From Thalassospira sp. HF15 (lineage in GTDB: Bacteria; Pseudomonadota; Alphaproteobacteria; Rhodospirillales; Thalassospiraceae), in the NCBI RefSeq assembly GCF_011806525.1, contig NZ_JAAVKI010000001.1, positions 434,001 to 498,000 of the forward strand: a stretch of 64,000 bases of DNA. Reading direction: 5' to 3'. Numbering within the stretch: position 1 is the stretch's first letter; every line of letters starts with the position of its first letter. Positions 26,416 through 35,868 of the stretch are shown piece by piece. The notes under the pieces were generated by a model. The model saw nothing but the letters and a program-made list of their open reading frames with translations, was not told the DNA's origin and did not search any database. The translations under genes were made by a program, and so were the position numbers.

Positions 26416-29112
26416 TCACATTGAAGCGATACGCTCAAATGCCTCTTTGAGTTTGGCCAGGGTATCCTTGGCCTCTTCAAGCTTGGCTTTCTCGGCGCTA
26501 ACAATGTGTTCAGGCGCGCGGCTGACGAACTTTTCGTTCGACAGTTTGCCTTCCTGTGCCTTGATGTATTTCGTCTTGTCCTGGATTTCCTTTTCAAGAC
26601 GTGCCTTTTCGGCCGCCACATCAATGAAATCAGCGACGGAAACAAAAACCGTCACCCCGTCAACGACTGTCTGGATCGCACCTTTGGCAATCGCTTCGAC
26701 ATCGCCCTGCGCCTTAAAGGCAACATCAGCAACACGTGCCAAACGTTTGACTTGCGCTTCCTGTGCCGAAACAGCTGCCTTCATCGCATCGGTGGCATCC
26801 ACAAGATAGATCGGGACTTCTGCCGCCGGCGGGACATTCATTTCTGAACGCACACCACGAATATCGCCAATCAGGCGGATGGCCAGATCAACCTCGGCCT
26901 CTGCTTCACGATCAATCAGGGCATCGTCAAACTGCGGATAGCCTTCGGAAATCAGCATTTTCGCACGACTGTCAGAAGTCTTATCCCAGAGTTCCTCTGT
27001 GATGAACGGCATGACCGGATGCAAGATCAGAAGGATCTGATCGAGAACCCATGCCGTCACGGCGCGAATTTCGGCCTTGGCTTCTTCGTCAGTCCCCATC
27101 AGAACCGGTTTGGCCAGTTCGAGATACCAGTCACAGAAAGAACCCCAAACGAACTGATAGGCGCTGCTTGCCGCATCGTTAAACCGGTAGGTTTCAATAC
27201 CGGTCCCAACAGCCTTGGCCGCCTCGACCGTTTTGCCAACGATCCAGCGCCCAAGGGTCGATTTCACATTGGCCGGATCAAAGCCATCAACCGGCTTGCA
27301 TTCGTTCATTTCGGCAAAGCGCGCGGCATTCCAAAGCTTGGTCGCAAAGTTGCGATAACCTTCAACGCGCGATGCAGCAAGTTTGATGTCACGTCCCTGC
27401 GCAGCAAGAGCCGTCAGGGTGAAACGCAGGGCATCACAGCCATATACGTCAATGATTTCGAGCGGGTCGATCACGTTGCCCTTGGACTTGGACATTTTCT
27501 GACCGTGCTCGTCACGGACGAGTGCGTGAATATAGACATCCTTGAACGGTACTTTTCCGTCCATGAAATACATGCTCATCATGATCATCCGGGCAACCCA
27601 GAAGAAGATGATGTCAAAACCGGTGACGAGAACATCGCCCGGATAGTATTTGGCAAGCTCAGGCGTTTTGTCCGGCCAACCGAGCGTTGAATACGGCCAA
27701 AGACCAGACGAGAACCAGGTATCGAGCACATCGGTTTCCTGGGTCAGTTCGACGTCCTTGCCATAGTGGGCCTTGGCAGCTGCCATGGCCTCTTCTTCGG
27801 TTTCCTCAACGAAGAACTCGCCATCAGGTCCGAACCATGCCGGAATACGATGCCCCCACCAGAGCTGACGGGAAATACACCAGGGCTGGATGTTACGCAT
27901 CCACTCAAAATAGGTATTTTCCCAGTTCTTCGGAACGAACTGGATACGGCCATCTTCGACCGCCTCGGTCGCAGGCTTGGCCAGAACTTCCGCGTTCACA
28001 AACCACTGGTCGGTCAGATATGGCTCGATGACCACGTTCGAACGGTCGCCATAAGGTACCATGTGAACGGTATCTTCGATTTTCTCAAGCAGGCCGAGCT
28101 CATCCATCTTGGCGACGATTTGCTTGCGGGCTTCAAAGCGATCCAGACCACGATATTCCTCGGGCGCCTCGTCATTGATACGCGCGTGGTCATCCATGAT
28201 GTTGATTTTTTCAAGTCCGGCGCGCTTGCCGACCTCAAAGTCATTGAAATCATGGGCCGGGGTGATTTTCACAGCGCCCGAGCCCTTTTCCGGGTCGGCA
28301 TATTCGTCCGCAACAATTTTAATGCGGCGCCCGACAATTGGCAGGATGCAATATTTGCCAACCAGATCCTTGTAACGTTCGTCTTCCGGATGAACGGCAA
28401 TGCCCGTATCGCCCAGCATCGTCTCCGGGCGCGTGGTCGCAACCGTTACAAACTCGCCGTCGCGACCTTCAATCGGGTATTTGAAATGCCAATAGTGGCC
28501 TTTGACTTCTTTCTGAACGACCTCAAGGTCGGAAATCGCTGTCAGCAGCTTCGGGTCCCAGTTCACCAGACGCTTGTCGCGATAAATCAGGCCATCCTTG
28601 TGCAGCTTTACGAACACCTTGCGGACAGCTGCTGACAGCCCGTCATCCATGGTAAAGCGTTCGCGCGGCCAATCCGGCGACGCGCCAAGACGGCGCAACT
28701 GGTTGGTGATGGTCCCGCCGGACTTTTCTTTCCATTCCCAGACTTTTTCGACGAACTTTTCACGGCCAAGGTCATGGCGCGTGACGTTCTGTTCGCCAAG
28801 CTGGCGTTCGACCACCATCTGGGTCGCAATACCAGCATGGTCGGTACCGGGCTGCCAAAGAGTATCCTTGCCCTTCATCCGGTTATAACGGATCAGGATA
28901 TCCTGAAGCGTAAATGTCAGTGCATGCCCCATGTGGAGACTGCCGGTCACGTTGGGCGGCGGCATCATGATGACATAGGGATCGGCGCTTGAGGCCACAT
29001 CACAGGCAAAGGCACCTGCTTTTTCCCATTTATCGTAAAGTCTGCCTTCAACATCGGCCGGGTTGTAGGTCTTCTCCAACATGGTCTTTTGATCCGCTGC
29101 GGGTTTCATCAT
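26416..29112 (-). CDS. valS: Valine--tRNA ligase
   Basis: Class I synthetase of 898 residues, normal length. It has the HIGH-type motif PPPNVTGSLHMGHALTFTLQ (about 52-71), an editing CP1 domain (about 200-400) with TTRPETMLGDTGIAVHPED, the KMSKS loop in GQKMSKSKGNVIDPLE, and a C-terminal coiled coil (about 830-898) typical of ValRS. The start is uncertain: tandem ATGs at 29112 and 29109, and another at 29082 (MLEKTYNPADVE), which is nearer the usual N-terminus. It follows popZ. Confidence 0.97.
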   Translation of the reverse strand: MMKPAADQKTMLEKTYNPADVEGRLYDKWEKAGAFACDVASSADPYVIMMPPPNVTGSLHMGHALTFTLQDILIRYNRMKGKDTLWQPGTDHAGIATQMVVERQLGEQNVTRHDLGREKFVEKVWEWKEKSGGTITNQLRRLGASPDWPRERFTMDDGLSAAVRKVFVKLHKDGLIYRDKRLVNWDPKLLTAISDLEVVQKEVKGHYWHFKYPIEGRDGEFVTVATTRPETMLGDTGIAVHPEDERYKDLVGKYCILPIVGRRIKIVADEYADPEKGSGAVKITPAHDFNDFEVGKRAGLEKINIMDDHARINDEAPEEYRGLDRFEARKQIVAKMDELGLLEKIEDTVHMVPYGDRSNVVIEPYLTDQWFVNAEVLAKPATEAVEDGRIQFVPKNWENTYFEWMRNIQPWCISRQLWWGHRIPAWFGPDGEFFVEETEEEAMAAAKAHYGKDVELTQETDVLDTWFSSGLWPYSTLGWPDKTPELAKYYPGDVLVTGFDIIFFWVARMIMMSMYFMDGKVPFKDVYIHALVRDEHGQKMSKSKGNVIDPLEIIDVYGCDALRFTLTALAAQGRDIKLAASRVEGYRNFATKLWNAARFAEMNECKPVDGFDPANVKSTLGRWIVGKTVEAAKAVGTGIETYRFNDAASSAYQFVWGSFCDWYLELAKPVLMGTDEEAKAEIRAVTAWVLDQILLILHPVMPFITEELWDKTSDSRAKMLISEGYPQFDDALIDREAEAEVDLAIRLIGDIRGVRSEMNVPPAAEVPIYLVDATDAMKAAVSAQEAQVKRLARVADVAFKAQGDVEAIAKGAIQTVVDGVTVFVSVADFIDVAAEKARLEKEIQDKTKYIKAQEGKLSNEKFVSRAPEHIVSAEKAKLEEAKDTLAKLKEAFERIASM

Positions 29113-29120
29113 TTATACAA

Positions 29121-29151
29121 AGAAAAAGCGGCGCACCGTTGGCGCGCCGCT
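29121..29151 (-). terminator. Terminator of popZ
   Basis: A GC-rich stem with GCGGCGCGCC and GTGCGCCGC arms on the minus strand, followed by TTTTTCTTTG. It precedes the valS start, so valS may need its own promoter. Confidence 0.7.
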
Positions 29152-29172
29152 CAAATGTCAAAATCGGCTCGC

Positions 29173-29826
29173 CTACAGGTCTTCGGCGCGGTTTACAATC
29201 CGCTCGATTTCCTTTTTCACAAGGCGTTCGATCATATAGGGAAGGTTTTCGTCAAGCCATTCCTTAAGCAACGGGCGCAGCATATCGCGCACCAGATCCT
29301 CAAGGGTGGCATGCCCTGCATTAACGCCAAGAGCAACTGCGCGTTTCTTTGCAACAGCTTGCGCCAATTCAGAGATGGTTCCGGTCGCTGTCGATTCCGT
29401 CATATTGGAAATCAGCGGCTCGTCATCTTCTTCATCGTAAAGCGCTGGCATTGCCGGTTCGGGCTCTGGTTCCGGTTCCGGCTCTTCAAATTCTTCGTCC
29501 AGCGGGGTCTCATCGAAATCGAGCATATCGTCGAGTTCGAGTTCTTCGGCTTCTTCCGGTTCGTCGAGCTCTAGTTCTTCGGGTTCCTCGTCGAATTCAA
29601 GCTCTTCGGGCTCTTCATCAAGAACGAGTTCATCGATTTCTTCTTCAGGCTCGGGTTCTGGTTCCGGCTCGGGCTCGGGCTCAGGTTCCGGCTCGGGCTC
29701 AGGTTCCGGCGTCGGTTCAGGTTCAGGAGCAGCTTCCTGTTTTTCTTCATCCCCCTCATCGGCAAGAATCTTGCGGATGGACTGGAGGATATCCTCCATG
29801 GAAGGTTCTTGTTGCCCGTCACTCAT
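29173..29826 (-). CDS. popZ: PopZ-like polar organizing protein (DUF2497) with Glu-Pro repeat linker
   Basis: PopZ self-assembles at the cell pole and anchors the chromosome origin and cell-cycle regulators in alphaproteobacteria. The 217-residue protein has the two conserved ends: QEPSMEDILQSIRKILADEG at the N-terminus (about 6-25) and LEDLVRDMLRPLLKEWLDEN plus MIERLVKKEIERIVNRAE at the C-terminus (about 165-215). Between them lies a very acidic, Pro-rich linker. About 13 consecutive Glu-Pro pairs are followed by repeats of the type EEPEELEFD. The linker is known in the family as the flexible condensate spacer. It lies between tolC and valS. Confidence 0.9.
   Translation of the reverse strand: MSDGQQEPSMEDILQSIRKILADEGDEEKQEAAPEPEPTPEPEPEPEPEPEPEPEPEPEPEEEIDELVLDEEPEELEFDEEPEELELDEPEEAEELELDDMLDFDETPLDEEFEEPEPEPEPEPAMPALYDEEDDEPLISNMTESTATGTISELAQAVAKKRAVALGVNAGHATLEDLVRDMLRPLLKEWLDENLPYMIERLVKKEIERIVNRAEDL
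29647..29727 (-). repeat. Low-complexity Glu-Pro coding repeat in popZ
   Basis: Degenerate 6-base units of the type GAGCCC/GAACCT code for a run of alternating Glu and Pro (residues about 34-60, with one Thr). The units use mixed synonymous codons, so this is not a pure microsatellite. Confidence 0.85.
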
Positions 29827-29881
29827 AATTAAACTTCCGCACTAGTGTCATTTAACCAGACCGATCCGACCCAAGTCCTAA

Positions 29882-29902
29882 GGCAGGGTGTATCACCCTG
29901 CC
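29882..29902. repeat. Perfect 9-bp hairpin between tolC and popZ
   Basis: GGCAGGGTG and CACCCTGCC flank TAT. There is no T tract on the minus strand, so it may be an mRNA-stabilising stem or partial terminator. Confidence 0.5.
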
Positions 29903-29917
29903 CCGACCATCAACAAA

Positions 29918-31270
29918 TCAATCCGTTCCCCACCACTGGTCCTTGACCTTATTATAGTTGGACTCAGTGTCATAAACTTCGACCGGCAGACCAAGGACCT
30001 GCGCATTCAGCGCCCCCATGGCGGCCTTTACCTGGAATTCTGCAACTGCGGCATCACGTCGCGAACCGACAAGGTCCACACGCGCTTGCAGCAGCTCCTG
30101 TTCCTGATCCAGAACATCAAGAACAGTACGTGATCCAACCGATGCTTCACGCTGAACGCCATCAAGCGCCACTTCGGCTGATGAAACCTGTGCTTGCTGC
30201 GATTCGATACTTGCACGTGCCGTCACAAGCGTTTCCCATGCGCTGGTCGCATTTTCGATGACCGCACGGCGTGCTTCATCGATCTGAATGCGCGCCTGCC
30301 CGGCAGTCTGCTTGGCTGAACGCACGTTCGAGAAAACCGCACCCTGCTGATACAACGGGATCGACACCGATGCGATGATATCGGCGGTATCGGATGTCAA
30401 ATCCTCGGTCTGGGCTTCATGCGTACGTTCAACACCGGCAGAAAGACTGACCTCCGGATACAGCGAACCCTCGCTCAGACGAATATCAGACTGTGCTGCT
30501 TCTTCGGTATAAACCGCCTGAAGTACATCAGGGTGCTGCCCCTGTGCAATCGACAGAACGTCTGAAATGCTGGTCGGAAGTCCTGCCAGCGGATTGGGGA
30601 TTTCAAGATTGCTCGGCGGATTGCCGACAAGGCGCTCATACTGGGCACCTGTATTGGCGAGGGCGCCTTGTGCTGAAATCAGATCCGCTTTTGCACCGGC
30701 AAGGCGGGCTTCGGCCTGCGAAACGTCGGTACGGGTCACTTCGCCAACTTCAAAACGATCACGCGTAGCTTCAAGCTGACGCTCAAGAACGCGAACGTTG
30801 TTCTGGTTAAGCTCAACCACAGCAGTGTCGCGCAAAACGTTGAAATAGGCCGTTGCGACCTGCAGCATCACATCCTGCTCGGTCGAGCGCAGAGACGCGC
30901 GCGCAGCCTTAATGCGGGACTCTGCACGATCAGTTTCTGCTGTGGTACGCCCACCACGATACAGCGGCTGGGTAACATCGAGACCAACCGTATAAGGTCT
31001 CAGGCTGTTATCGGTGGTGCTACCGTTCACTTCGGTTTCGTTGTCACGAACACCTGCACTGCCAGAAAGGCTTACACTCGGCCGCCAGTTGGACAGAGCC
31101 GAGGAAATTTCTTCGTCGGTCGAACGCAAAGACGCACGGCCAGCTTCGAGTGTCGGGTTGCTCTGGTACGCCTTGATAAGCGCGTCTTCCAGGCTTTCTG
31201 CAGAAGCACCGCCAGCCACAAGGCCGCCAGTCGCCAAAATACTGCAGGTCAGCAAGAACCGTTTGATCAT
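29918..31270 (-). CDS. tolC: TolC family outer membrane protein
   Basis: TolC-type proteins form the outer membrane duct for type I secretion and efflux pumps. The 450-residue protein begins with a Sec signal peptide (about 1-24, cleavage near GASAES). It then has the two-repeat pattern of alpha-helical barrel proteins: LEDALIKAYQSNPTLEAGRA and ARASLRSTEQDVMLQVATAY in the first repeat, and EVGEVTRTDVSQAEARLAGA, SVGSRTVLDVLDQEQELL at the inner tip turns. No inner-membrane pump genes lie nearby, so it probably serves several systems. The order Pcm-like - rhodanese - tolC - popZ - valS recurs in alphaproteobacteria. Confidence 0.93.
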   Translation of the reverse strand: MIKRFLLTCSILATGGLVAGGASAESLEDALIKAYQSNPTLEAGRASLRSTDEEISSALSNWRPSVSLSGSAGVRDNETEVNGSTTDNSLRPYTVGLDVTQPLYRGGRTTAETDRAESRIKAARASLRSTEQDVMLQVATAYFNVLRDTAVVELNQNNVRVLERQLEATRDRFEVGEVTRTDVSQAEARLAGAKADLISAQGALANTGAQYERLVGNPPSNLEIPNPLAGLPTSISDVLSIAQGQHPDVLQAVYTEEAAQSDIRLSEGSLYPEVSLSAGVERTHEAQTEDLTSDTADIIASVSIPLYQQGAVFSNVRSAKQTAGQARIQIDEARRAVIENATSAWETLVTARASIESQQAQVSSAEVALDGVQREASVGSRTVLDVLDQEQELLQARVDLVGSRRDAAVAEFQVKAAMGALNAQVLGLPVEVYDTESNYNKVKDQWWGTD

Positions 31271-31414
31271 TTATCTACCCTTGTAAAATCCTACACCAAG
31301 TCCCGACCCCGGCGCAGTTTCACGTATGGTAACGACGGAAGAAAAAATTTCCAAGAAAAGAGGCATTTGCATCAAAAAAAAGTAATGTGCCCCGTTTCTC
31401 CGTCATTGCCATTC

Positions 31415-31741
31415 TCAATCGTAGCGGCTCATATCACGCTCTATATCAAGCGCCCATGCATCTATACCGCCGCGAACATTAAAAACCTCTTTAAATCCAC
31501 GGTCCTCAAGGAACCGGCCCGCATGACGACTGCGAACGCCATGATGACAAATGATCGCAAGCGGTTTCTCAGGCGCCAGTTCTCCCACCCTGCCCGACAG
31601 TTCGGAAAGTGGAATATGGTGCGCCTGACTGATCGCGCAGATTTCAAGTTCCCAGTCTTCCCGAACATCAAGCAAATCAAGCGGATGATCGCCTTCAAGC
31701 CTTATCGCAAGTTCAGAACAACTGATGTCTAGCACCATCAA
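31415..31741 (-). CDS. Rhodanese-like domain protein
   Basis: A 108-residue single rhodanese domain with no signal peptide. The fold starts with LLDVREDWELEICAISQAHHIPLSEL and the active-site loop is IICHHGVRSRHAGRFL, with the Cys followed by HHGVRS, the usual six-residue loop. It ends NVRGGIDAWALDID-like before a short tail. Such single-domain proteins transfer sulfur or bind it, but the partner is unknown. It lies between the Pcm-like gene and tolC. Confidence 0.9.
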   Translation of the reverse strand: MMVLDISCSELAIRLEGDHPLDLLDVREDWELEICAISQAHHIPLSELSGRVGELAPEKPLAIICHHGVRSRHAGRFLEDRGFKEVFNVRGGIDAWALDIERDMSRYD

Positions 31742-31777
31742 ATCCCTACCCGGCCGTAATCAGGCCGAAAAGCCAAA

Positions 31778-32431
31778 TCAGAAGACAAAGCTTTCCGCAG
31801 GCTCAAACCCCGGCAGGTATGGGATGTTCGCATCAAACAGATCACGATGACCAATCACACCGTTTTCACGCTCATAAAGGCGCGCAACACCAACCTTGCC
31901 CGGTTGACGAACAACGGCAAGCAAACGCCCACCCTCAGAAACCTGTTCCAGAATACCGGCTGGCACTTCAGCAACAGCACCGTCGAAGACGATGACGTTG
32001 TATGGTGCCTGCTTGGCATATCCCGATGCAAGATCACCTTCGACAACAATGACATTGTCATAATTTTGCTTTTGGAAAGTGGCCTCGGCCGATGCCGCCA
32101 TATCCTTGTCGCTTTCAACGGATACGACGGTTTCTGCCACGCGCGAAATAAGCGCGCTGGAATACCCGTAACCAGCACCAATCACCAACGCAACATCGGT
32201 TTCGGCGATTTGCGCGCTTTGCATGAGGCGTGCGATGACCATCGGCTCCATGGCGAACCGCCCACCTCCCACTGCGATATCTTCGTCAATATAGGCGACG
32301 CCACGCTTTCCTTCCGGCAGGAACAGTTCGCGCGGAACCCCTTCCATCGCTGCGATGACCAGCGGATCGGTAACCTTGTTGGTCCGAACTTGATTTTCCA
32401 CCATGTTGTGGCGCGCGATTTGGTAATCCAT
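31778..32431 (-). CDS. Pcm-like methyltransferase-fold protein (catalytic motif altered)
   Basis: A 217-residue protein from the ATG at 32431 (MDYQIARHNMVENQVRTNKV). It shares the fold and layout of protein isoaspartate methyltransferase: AAMEGVPRELFLPE near the N-terminus, VALVIGAGYGYSSALISRV in the SAM-binding position, and VSVESDKDM for strand two. Where Pcm has ISQPYIVA, it reads AMEPMVIA, so the catalytic Ser is missing. It may bind SAM without being an isoaspartate enzyme. Compare the true pcm at 7519-8172. Confidence 0.8.
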   Translation of the reverse strand: MDYQIARHNMVENQVRTNKVTDPLVIAAMEGVPRELFLPEGKRGVAYIDEDIAVGGGRFAMEPMVIARLMQSAQIAETDVALVIGAGYGYSSALISRVAETVVSVESDKDMAASAEATFQKQNYDNVIVVEGDLASGYAKQAPYNVIVFDGAVAEVPAGILEQVSEGGRLLAVVRQPGKVGVARLYERENGVIGHRDLFDANIPYLPGFEPAESFVF

Positions 32432-32734
32432 GATTATCTGACCTGAAAATTCTCGCGAGAAACGGACCGCAGTCCCCTTTGTTGTCCCCAAAGACGGCCA
32501 CGGCAATTGCCCTGTTTATAGTTGGCACTTAAGCAACTGACAACCACGGATCAAGCGCAACCACTTCTTTGGGCATGCATTTTCTACTCTTTTACCAACT
32601 TCCCTCATTTAATTTTCGCCCATTTGCAGCAGATCGACCATCAGGCTGAGCTCCCGGGACAAAAAAAATAGTGAAAGTACGCTAACCATCCCTATATGGG
32701 GATAATATACGCAAGTATATATTTATAATCTAAC

Positions 32735-32751
32735 TGCAAGCATCACTTGCA
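32735..32751. repeat. Inverted repeat in the 386-bp gap upstream of the PAS-MCP-PilZ gene
   Basis: TGCAAG and CTTGCA flank CATCA, about 67 bases before the chemoreceptor start, in an AT-rich stretch. It could be a dimeric regulator site. The rest of the gap (32432-32817) is divergent promoter space; I see no gene or RNA there. Confidence 0.35.
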
Positions 32752-32817
32752 TAAAACAATGTCGTCAAACCTCTGCGCCACGATCTTGCAGCGGTTTATT
32801 CAAGGGGAACACCAACT

Positions 32818-35259
32818 ATGCGTGATAATGGGCCGGTCACCAATCGCGAAATCGAAATGAAAGACGAGGAAATCCTCGTGTCCAAAACGGATACCGGAGG
32901 ACGTATCCAGTTTTGCAACCAGGCTTTCATTGATATTAGCGGCTTTACAGATGACGAACTTGTGGGCTCTCCGCATAATCTGGTGCGCCATCCGGATATG
33001 CCCAAGGAGGCTTTTGCCAACCTTTGGCAAACCATCAAAAGTGGCTTTCCCTGGCAAGGTCTGGTTAAGAACCGAGCAAAGAACGGCGACCATTACTGGG
33101 TACGCGCCAACGTAACCCCTACGGTCGAGAATGGTGAGGTGACCGGATATGTCTCAATCCGTACAAAGCCGACCGAAGCAGAAAAGAAAAACGCAGAAGG
33201 TGTTTACGCAGACATTCGCAACGGTGACGCAAAAGACGTCGGGCTTGAATTTGGCGAAATCATAAACACAAGCCCGGCATCAAAGGCCAAGAGCTTCTTT
33301 TCGAGCATAAGGGGCGCTCTGCTCCTTGCGTTCGGAACAATGCTTCTGCTGATGCTTGTGATCGGTGGCTATGCAATATACAGCGAGTACCAAACCGAAA
33401 AACGCCTGGAAAGTGTATACGAGGACCGGGTCAAGCCCCTTAACCTGCTGAAGCAAGTATCTGATGATTATGCGGTGTTTGTCGTTGACGCGTCCCATAA
33501 GGTCCGGAACGGCAACTTTAGCTGGCAGGAAGGTATCGAAAGCATTGATCTTGCTGAAAAACGGATCAAGGAAAACCTCGATATCTACTTTGCGCGCAGT
33601 ATTGATCCGGACGAAGCCCAGATCATTGCGCAGGTAAAAGACCTCATTCCGGCAGCAGACGAGTTGATCGGACGCCTTCGGACAATCTTTGAGCAGCAGG
33701 ACACTGCCGCCCTGGATGCCTTGGTTAAAGATGATCTTTATCAAGTAATCGATCCGCTGACCGAGCAGATCGGCAATCTTTCGGTGGTTCAAAATGAAAT
33801 CGTTGGGAGCCAGGTAGAAGACGCGCGTTCTGCCTTTACCATCGCTGTCATTGTAACACTTGGGTTGCTCGTGGTCGCAGCTGTGCTGACCTTCATCTAT
33901 GCGGCGGCTTTGACTCGCATGTTCCGTCGTCCGCTTGAGGAAATGGGGCGCCACTTTGAAGCAATTGCGCGCAATGATTCTGCATATCTGATCCCGCTAC
34001 CCAAAATGCCGGATTTCAAACCTGTCATCCAGCAGCTTCGCGCGTTGCATGCGAAACTGGCCTATAGCCGCCTGGAACGCGAGGAAAATGAAGCAAAGGC
34101 CAACACTCAACGTGTAGGCGCATTGCGTGGGCTGGCCGAAACGGTCGAGCAAGAATTGCACACTGTTGTTCAGTCGATCATCGACCAGACGCAGCGACTT
34201 AATTCTGCTGCTGGTGACATGGCCGGCTCCTCAGAGCGGGTTTCCCAGAACTCTGAAAGTGTCGCCGCTGCCGCCCATGAGGCACTGGCAAACGCGGAAA
34301 CTGTGTCCGGTGCGTCCGAAGAACTTGCGGCTTCGATCCGGGAAATTACCCGCCAGATCGAAGAGGCTACGTCCCTTACTGCTGACGCCAATCAGGCGGG
34401 ACAAAGTGCAGAAAGCACTGTGACATCCCTAAAAGATAGTGTTGATCGCATTGGAGAAGTTGCGGAGCTTATTGGTGATATTGCAGCCCAGACCAACCTT
34501 CTGGCTTTGAACGCCACCATCGAAGCCGCCCGTGCGGGTGATGCGGGCAAAGGCTTTGCCGTTGTCGCACAAGAAGTCAAAAACCTTGCCAACCAGACCG
34601 CCAAGTCGACGGAAGAAATCACGCGTCAGATCGGTGAGATTCAGAATGTGACTGGTTCAGTGGTTTCCACGGTGCAGCAGATGACCTCAAGCATCCGTCG
34701 TGTCGATGAAGTCGCCTCAAACGTCGCGACAAGCGTTCGCCAACAAGATGACGCGACCCAAGAGATTGCGCGCAATGTCGTGCAGACCGCGGAAGCATCG
34801 AACGAAGTGACCGAAAAAATCGGACACGTTGCCTCCGAAGCGCAGGACAACCTCACCCGCGCTGCTGATATGAACAAAATCGCAGAAGACGTCGATGCAA
34901 GCATCGCCGAGCTGCGCAACAGCCTTGTTCGAATCGTTCGTACCGCAACCCCGGAAGTAAACCGCCGAAAAGACCCGCGCTTTGAAGTAGAGCTCCCCAT
35001 CACGCTGACAATTGGCGGCAAATCAATCTCTGGACAAACCATTGATATATCAACCGGTGGCACCAAGGTTTCGCTAAACGAAGAGATTGCACAGGGAGCG
35101 AAAGGCGAAATCACAATCAAGGGACCAGATACGACCATTCCTTTCGAGGTCGAGAATGCGGTTGATACCGTCGCCAACCTTGATTTTGCACCCAGCAAGG
35201 TCCGTGAAGAACGCCTCAAGCCATGGCTTGAAAAGCGGTTCGGCAAAGCGAATGGATAA
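32818..35259 (+). CDS. Methyl-accepting chemotaxis protein with PAS and PilZ domains
   Basis: A 813-residue chemoreceptor. An N-terminal Aer-like PAS domain (about 14-125) shows [37 protein letters not shown] and [14 protein letters not shown]. Then come a membrane helix (about 167-188), a periplasmic helical part of about 150 residues, a second helix (about 338-362), a HAMP-like linker, and the MCP signalling domain (about 430-700) with the tip [20 protein letters not shown]. The C-terminal PilZ domain (about 715-805) has RRKDPRF and [11 protein letters not shown], the RxxxR and DxSxxG motifs that bind cyclic-di-GMP. It likely links redox or energy sensing to cyclic-di-GMP, as Tlp1 of Azospirillum does. 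Single gene with a terminator. Confidence 0.93.
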   Translation: MRDNGPVTNREIEMKDEEILVSKTDTGGRIQFCNQAFIDISGFTDDELVGSPHNLVRHPDMPKEAFANLWQTIKSGFPWQGLVKNRAKNGDHYWVRANVTPTVENGEVTGYVSIRTKPTEAEKKNAEGVYADIRNGDAKDVGLEFGEIINTSPASKAKSFFSSIRGALLLAFGTMLLLMLVIGGYAIYSEYQTEKRLESVYEDRVKPLNLLKQVSDDYAVFVVDASHKVRNGNFSWQEGIESIDLAEKRIKENLDIYFARSIDPDEAQIIAQVKDLIPAADELIGRLRTIFEQQDTAALDALVKDDLYQVIDPLTEQIGNLSVVQNEIVGSQVEDARSAFTIAVIVTLGLLVVAAVLTFIYAAALTRMFRRPLEEMGRHFEAIARNDSAYLIPLPKMPDFKPVIQQLRALHAKLAYSRLEREENEAKANTQRVGALRGLAETVEQELHTVVQSIIDQTQRLNSAAGDMAGSSERVSQNSESVAAAAHEALANAETVSGASEELAASIREITRQIEEATSLTADANQAGQSAESTVTSLKDSVDRIGEVAELIGDIAAQTNLLALNATIEAARAGDAGKGFAVVAQEVKNLANQTAKSTEEITRQIGEIQNVTGSVVSTVQQMTSSIRRVDEVASNVATSVRQQDDATQEIARNVVQTAEASNEVTEKIGHVASEAQDNLTRAADMNKIAEDVDASIAELRNSLVRIVRTATPEVNRRKDPRFEVELPITLTIGGKSISGQTIDISTGGTKVSLNEEIAQGAKGEITIKGPDTTIPFEVENAVDTVANLDFAPSKVREERLKPWLEKRFGKANG

Positions 35260-35298
35260 GGTGATGCCTGCATTCACGTCAGACGCATAAACAATCTG

Positions 35299-35335
35299 TG
35301 AAAACCGCCCGAGATTAATTACGGGCGGTTTTTCT
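35299..35335 (+). terminator. Terminator of the PAS-MCP-PilZ gene
   Basis: AACCGCCCG and CGGGCGGTT arms around an AT-rich loop, followed by TTTTTCTG. Confidence 0.85.
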
Positions 35336-35435
35336 GATTTCACGAGGTTATTCATCATGTCTGCCGAAAAATGTAAAATTGGGTGCTTGACGGGTTGCGT
35401 TTGTTGAGGCTATACACCGCTCCAGCCAACGCGAA

Positions 35436-35509
35436 GGCGCGATGGCGGAGTGGTTACGCAGAGGACTGCAAATCCTTGCACGCCGGTTCGATTCCGGCTC
35501 GCGCCTCCA
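35436..35509 (+). tRNA. tRNA-Cys (GCA)
   Basis: Acceptor GGCGCGA pairs with TCGCGCC; discriminator T, CCA encoded. The anticodon loop CTGCAAA gives GCA. The T loop is GTTCGATTC. All fits tRNA-Cys, which carries U at position 73. Confidence 0.95.
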
Positions 35510-35513
35510 CTGA

Positions 35514-35589
35514 TCCGGCATAGCTCAGTTGGTAGAGCAAATGACTGTTAATCATTGGGTCGCAGGTTCGAGTCCTGCTGCCGGAGCCA
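35514..35589 (+). tRNA. tRNA-Asn (GTT), copy 1
   Basis: Acceptor TCCGGCA pairs with TGCCGGA; discriminator G, CCA encoded. The anticodon loop CTGTTAA gives GTT. It starts four bases after tRNA-Cys, so the two are cotranscribed. Confidence 0.96.
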
Positions 35590-35591
35590 TA

Positions 35592-35630
35592 AACCCCTGG
35601 AACTCTGTTCCGGGGGTTTTTGTTTTCCAG
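35592..35630 (+). terminator. Terminator after the first tRNA pair
   Basis: CCCCTGGAAC (or CCCCGGAAC-type) pairs with GTTCCGGGGG around a TCT loop with one mismatch, followed by TTTTTGTTTT. The 279-base space up to the second tRNA-Asn (35590-35868) holds nothing else I can support. Confidence 0.8.
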
Positions 35631-35868
35631 GTCAATTTTTCCGGATCGTTTCAGGTGCTATGAGCGCCGGAATAGCGCGTATAACAACAGGCCATTTTCA
35701 ACTCTCTTTCACCCTGCCCGTTATCCCTGCACGTATGACCCATCGCAGGATTTGATCGCCTTGAAAAAAGACGTGATTTTGGCCCGATTTTATCAAAAAA
35801 GGTCTTGCGGGCCTCGGACTGTTTGATTATACACCTGCCACGCGCATTGAAAGACGCGCAACGCCTGA

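Noticed and set aside
29647..29727. Repetitive stretch as a CRISPR-like or satellite array
   Set aside because: The repeat is in frame inside popZ and has no spacers; it codes for Glu-Pro pairs.
29349..29828. Open frame of 159 codons on the plus strand
   Set aside because: It is the mirror of the popZ Glu-Pro repeat, which gives an artificial Arg/Val-rich translation.
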